Shown here one piece after another: positions 12,795-14,153 of a stretch of 14,153 nucleotides of DNA. A program made the position numbers and the translations under genes. Under the pieces are notes generated by a model, which saw only the letters and a program-made list of their open reading frames with translations, had not been told where the DNA came from and ran no database searches. The stretch's first letter is position 1. The number at the start of each line of letters is the position of its first letter. The stretch is from CAZNMF01 sp035547155 (GTDB taxonomy: Bacteria; Acidobacteriota; Vicinamibacteria; Vicinamibacterales; SCN-69-37): contig DASZVJ010000144.1 of NCBI GenBank assembly GCA_035547155.1, positions 1-14,153 on the forward strand, written 5' to 3'.

Positions 12795-14153
12795 ATGCGC
12801 GACTATCTCGATCAGCTCCTGCTCGTGCTCGCGGTCGGATCGGCCGTCGCCATCAGCGCCAAGCGCATCAGCGTCCCGTACAACGTCGCGCTCGTCGTCG
12901 TCGGCCTGCTGCTCGTGCTGATGAACGTGTTGCCCGAAACGCCGATGGAGCCTGGCGTCGTGCTCATGGTTTTTCTGCCGATCCTCGTCGCGCAGGGTGC
13001 GCTCTCGGCCGACGCGTCGAGCATGCGGCAGTCGGTGCGGCCGATCCTCGCGCTGGCCGGGCCGGGCGTCGCGCTGTCGCTCCTCGGTACGGCCGCGCTG
13101 GCCGCCTGGTTGATCGGCCTGCCGTTCTCCGTGTCGCTGCTCCTCGGCGCCGTCCTCGCCATCACCGACACCGTCAGCGTGCTGCTGGCGTTTCACAGCG
13201 TGCGCGTGCCGCGCCGCCTCGCGGCGATCATGGAGGGCGAGAGCCTGTTCAACGACGGCACGGCGCTGGTGCTCGTGAGCCTCGCCGCCACGGTCGTGCT
13301 GGAAGGTCACGTCGACGCGGTCGCGATCACGCGCATGCTCGTCATCGCGATCGTCGCGGGCGCGCTGGTCGGCGTCGGCTTCGGCACGCTCGGCGCGATC
13401 GTGTTGCGCCGCGCGCCGGACGATCTCACGGCGATCCTCGCCTCGCTCGTCGTGATCTTCGCCGCGTCGCTCGTCGCGGATCATCTCCAGGGATCGCCGG
13501 TCATCGCCGTCGTGCTCGCGGGCGTGCTGATCGCGCACGAGATGCGCACCCGCCTCGAGCCGTCGCGCGTGCTGGCGCTGCAGGGATTCTGGGACACCGC
13601 CGGGTTCGTGCTGAACGTCTGGCTGTTCCTGCTCGTCGGCATGCAGCTGCGATCCGAGTTCCTGCTCCGTGAAGCGGGCCCGATTCTCCTTGCCGTCGTC
13701 GCGCTGCACGCCGGACGGGCGGTGGCCGTCTACGGCTGCTTCGCGGCACTGCGCGTCGTGCGGCGCGAGGACGTGCCGGTGCGCTGGCAGCACGTGATGG
13801 TGTTCGGCAACATCAAGGGCGCCCTGTCGATGGCGGCCGTGCTCGCGCTGCCGCAGAACGTGCCCTATCGCGATCGCCTGATCGCCATCGTGTTCGGCGT
13901 CACGCTCGTCACGCTCGTGACGCAGGCGCTGCCGTTCCGCGCGTTGCTCACGTGGCTCGGGCTTGCGGGCAAGGGCGGCGGCGAGCTCGCCGATCAATCG
14001 CGCGCGGTGCTCATCGGCGCCCGGCGCGCGCAGGCCGAGCTCGACGGCCTGCTCGCGGCCGGGCTGCTCTCCCGTCGTGAGCATGCCGAGCGATGGGCCG
14101 CCTTCCAACGCGACATCATCGGCGCGGAGCGGACGTTGCGCGTCGAGCACGGC
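12795..14153 (+). CDS. CPA1-type Na+/H+ antiporter (NhaP-like), 3' end outside the window
   Basis: From the ATG at 12795 the frame is open for 453 codons to the window edge. The protein has about a dozen hydrophobic segments up to residue 390. It carries A-I-T-D-T-V-S-V (122-129, D125), E-G-E-S-L-F-N-D-G-T-A (147-157) with the ion-binding E149, N153 and D154, H-A-G-R (R308) and G-N-I-K-G-A-L-S (338-345). This is the CPA1 pattern of sodium/proton exchange for pH and salt balance. Two motif changes stand out: T-D-P is T-D-T, and the usual arginine of R-G-A-x-S is K341. After residue 390 begins a charged, helical cytoplasmic tail (about 400-453 and beyond). No Shine-Dalgarno is seen; the start is chosen because the first transmembrane helix begins at once. 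Sodium export would complement a sodium-driven TRAP importer, but linkage is not shown. Confidence 0.88.
   Translation, partial: MRDYLDQLLLVLAVGSAVAISAKRISVPYNVALVVVGLLLVLMNVLPETPMEPGVVLMVFLPILVAQGALSADASSMRQSVRPILALAGPGVALSLLGTAALAAWLIGLPFSVSLLLGAVLAITDTVSVLLAFHSVRVPRRLAAIMEGESLFNDGTALVLVSLAATVVLEGHVDAVAITRMLVIAIVAGALVGVGFGTLGAIVLRRAPDDLTAILASLVVIFAASLVADHLQGSPVIAVVLAGVLIAHEMRTRLEPSRVLALQGFWDTAGFVLNVWLFLLVGMQLRSEFLLREAGPILLAVVALHAGRAVAVYGCFAALRVVRREDVPVRWQHVMVFGNIKGALSMAAVLALPQNVPYRDRLIAIVFGVTLVTLVTQALPFRALLTWLGLAGKGGGELADQSRAVLIGARRAQAELDGLLAAGLLSRREHAERWAAFQRDIIGAERTLRVEHG

Noticed and set aside
12657..14150. Minus-strand frame covering the antiporter and heptamer array
   Set aside because: It is only a shadow of the antiporter gene; its C-terminal repeats are translated heptamers.

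Overview
The window is GC-rich DNA with very few non-coding gaps. It probably comes from an acidobacterium, most likely Vicinamibacteria or a near relative. This rests on gene content: a VWFA-related protein of the kind typical of Acidobacteria, an Oar-like TonB-dependent receptor with an N-terminal carboxypeptidase-regulatory domain, a CRTAC1/ASPIC repeat protein next to a CusF-Sco fusion, and heptamer and palindromic repeats in the gaps. The assignment is inference; no rRNA or marker gene is present.

Layout. (1) Positions 1-107, minus: the 5' end of a Crp/Fnr-type regulator that runs off the left edge. It is divergent from a VWFA-related secreted protein (294-1235, plus). The shared upstream region has a promoter on each strand and three dyads. 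(2) Positions 1236-1380: a repeat island of GGGCTAC-like heptamers plus two inverted copies of a 29-bp hairpin element. (3) Positions 1379-1888, minus: a small four-helix membrane protein resembling the CopD/DUF2269 group. (4) Positions 1991-9008, plus: five tightly packed genes, three of the four junctions being ATGA overlaps. In order they are a parvulin-like/CRTAC1 protein, a CusF-Sco copper-type protein, an SGNH hydrolase, a TRAP substrate-binding lipoprotein and a fused DctQM TRAP permease. (5) Positions 9009-9535: a non-coding stretch with a strong sigma-54 promoter match and a roughly 235-nt structured leader. (6) Positions 9536-12604, plus: an Oar-like TonB-dependent receptor. (7) Positions 12605-12794: a perfect 32-bp palindrome and a second heptamer array in the opposite orientation. 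(8) Positions 12795-14153, plus: a CPA1-type Na+/H+ antiporter running off the right edge.

How the genes may work together. The five-gene block is the most striking unit. All its products are predicted to be exported or in the membrane. An extracytoplasmic SGNH hydrolase could release a small organic acid that the TRAP system imports, while the CusF-Sco protein handles copper or thiol chemistry and the CRTAC1 protein binds calcium and perhaps partners outside the membrane. This link is inference from gene order and overlap. The Oar-like receptor has its own promoter and could serve the same or another substrate at the outer membrane.

The most useful things to check are the operon as a functional unit, the parvulin-like domain that lacks its catalytic histidines, the sigma-54 promoter and leader of the receptor, and the repeat families with their compensatory base change.
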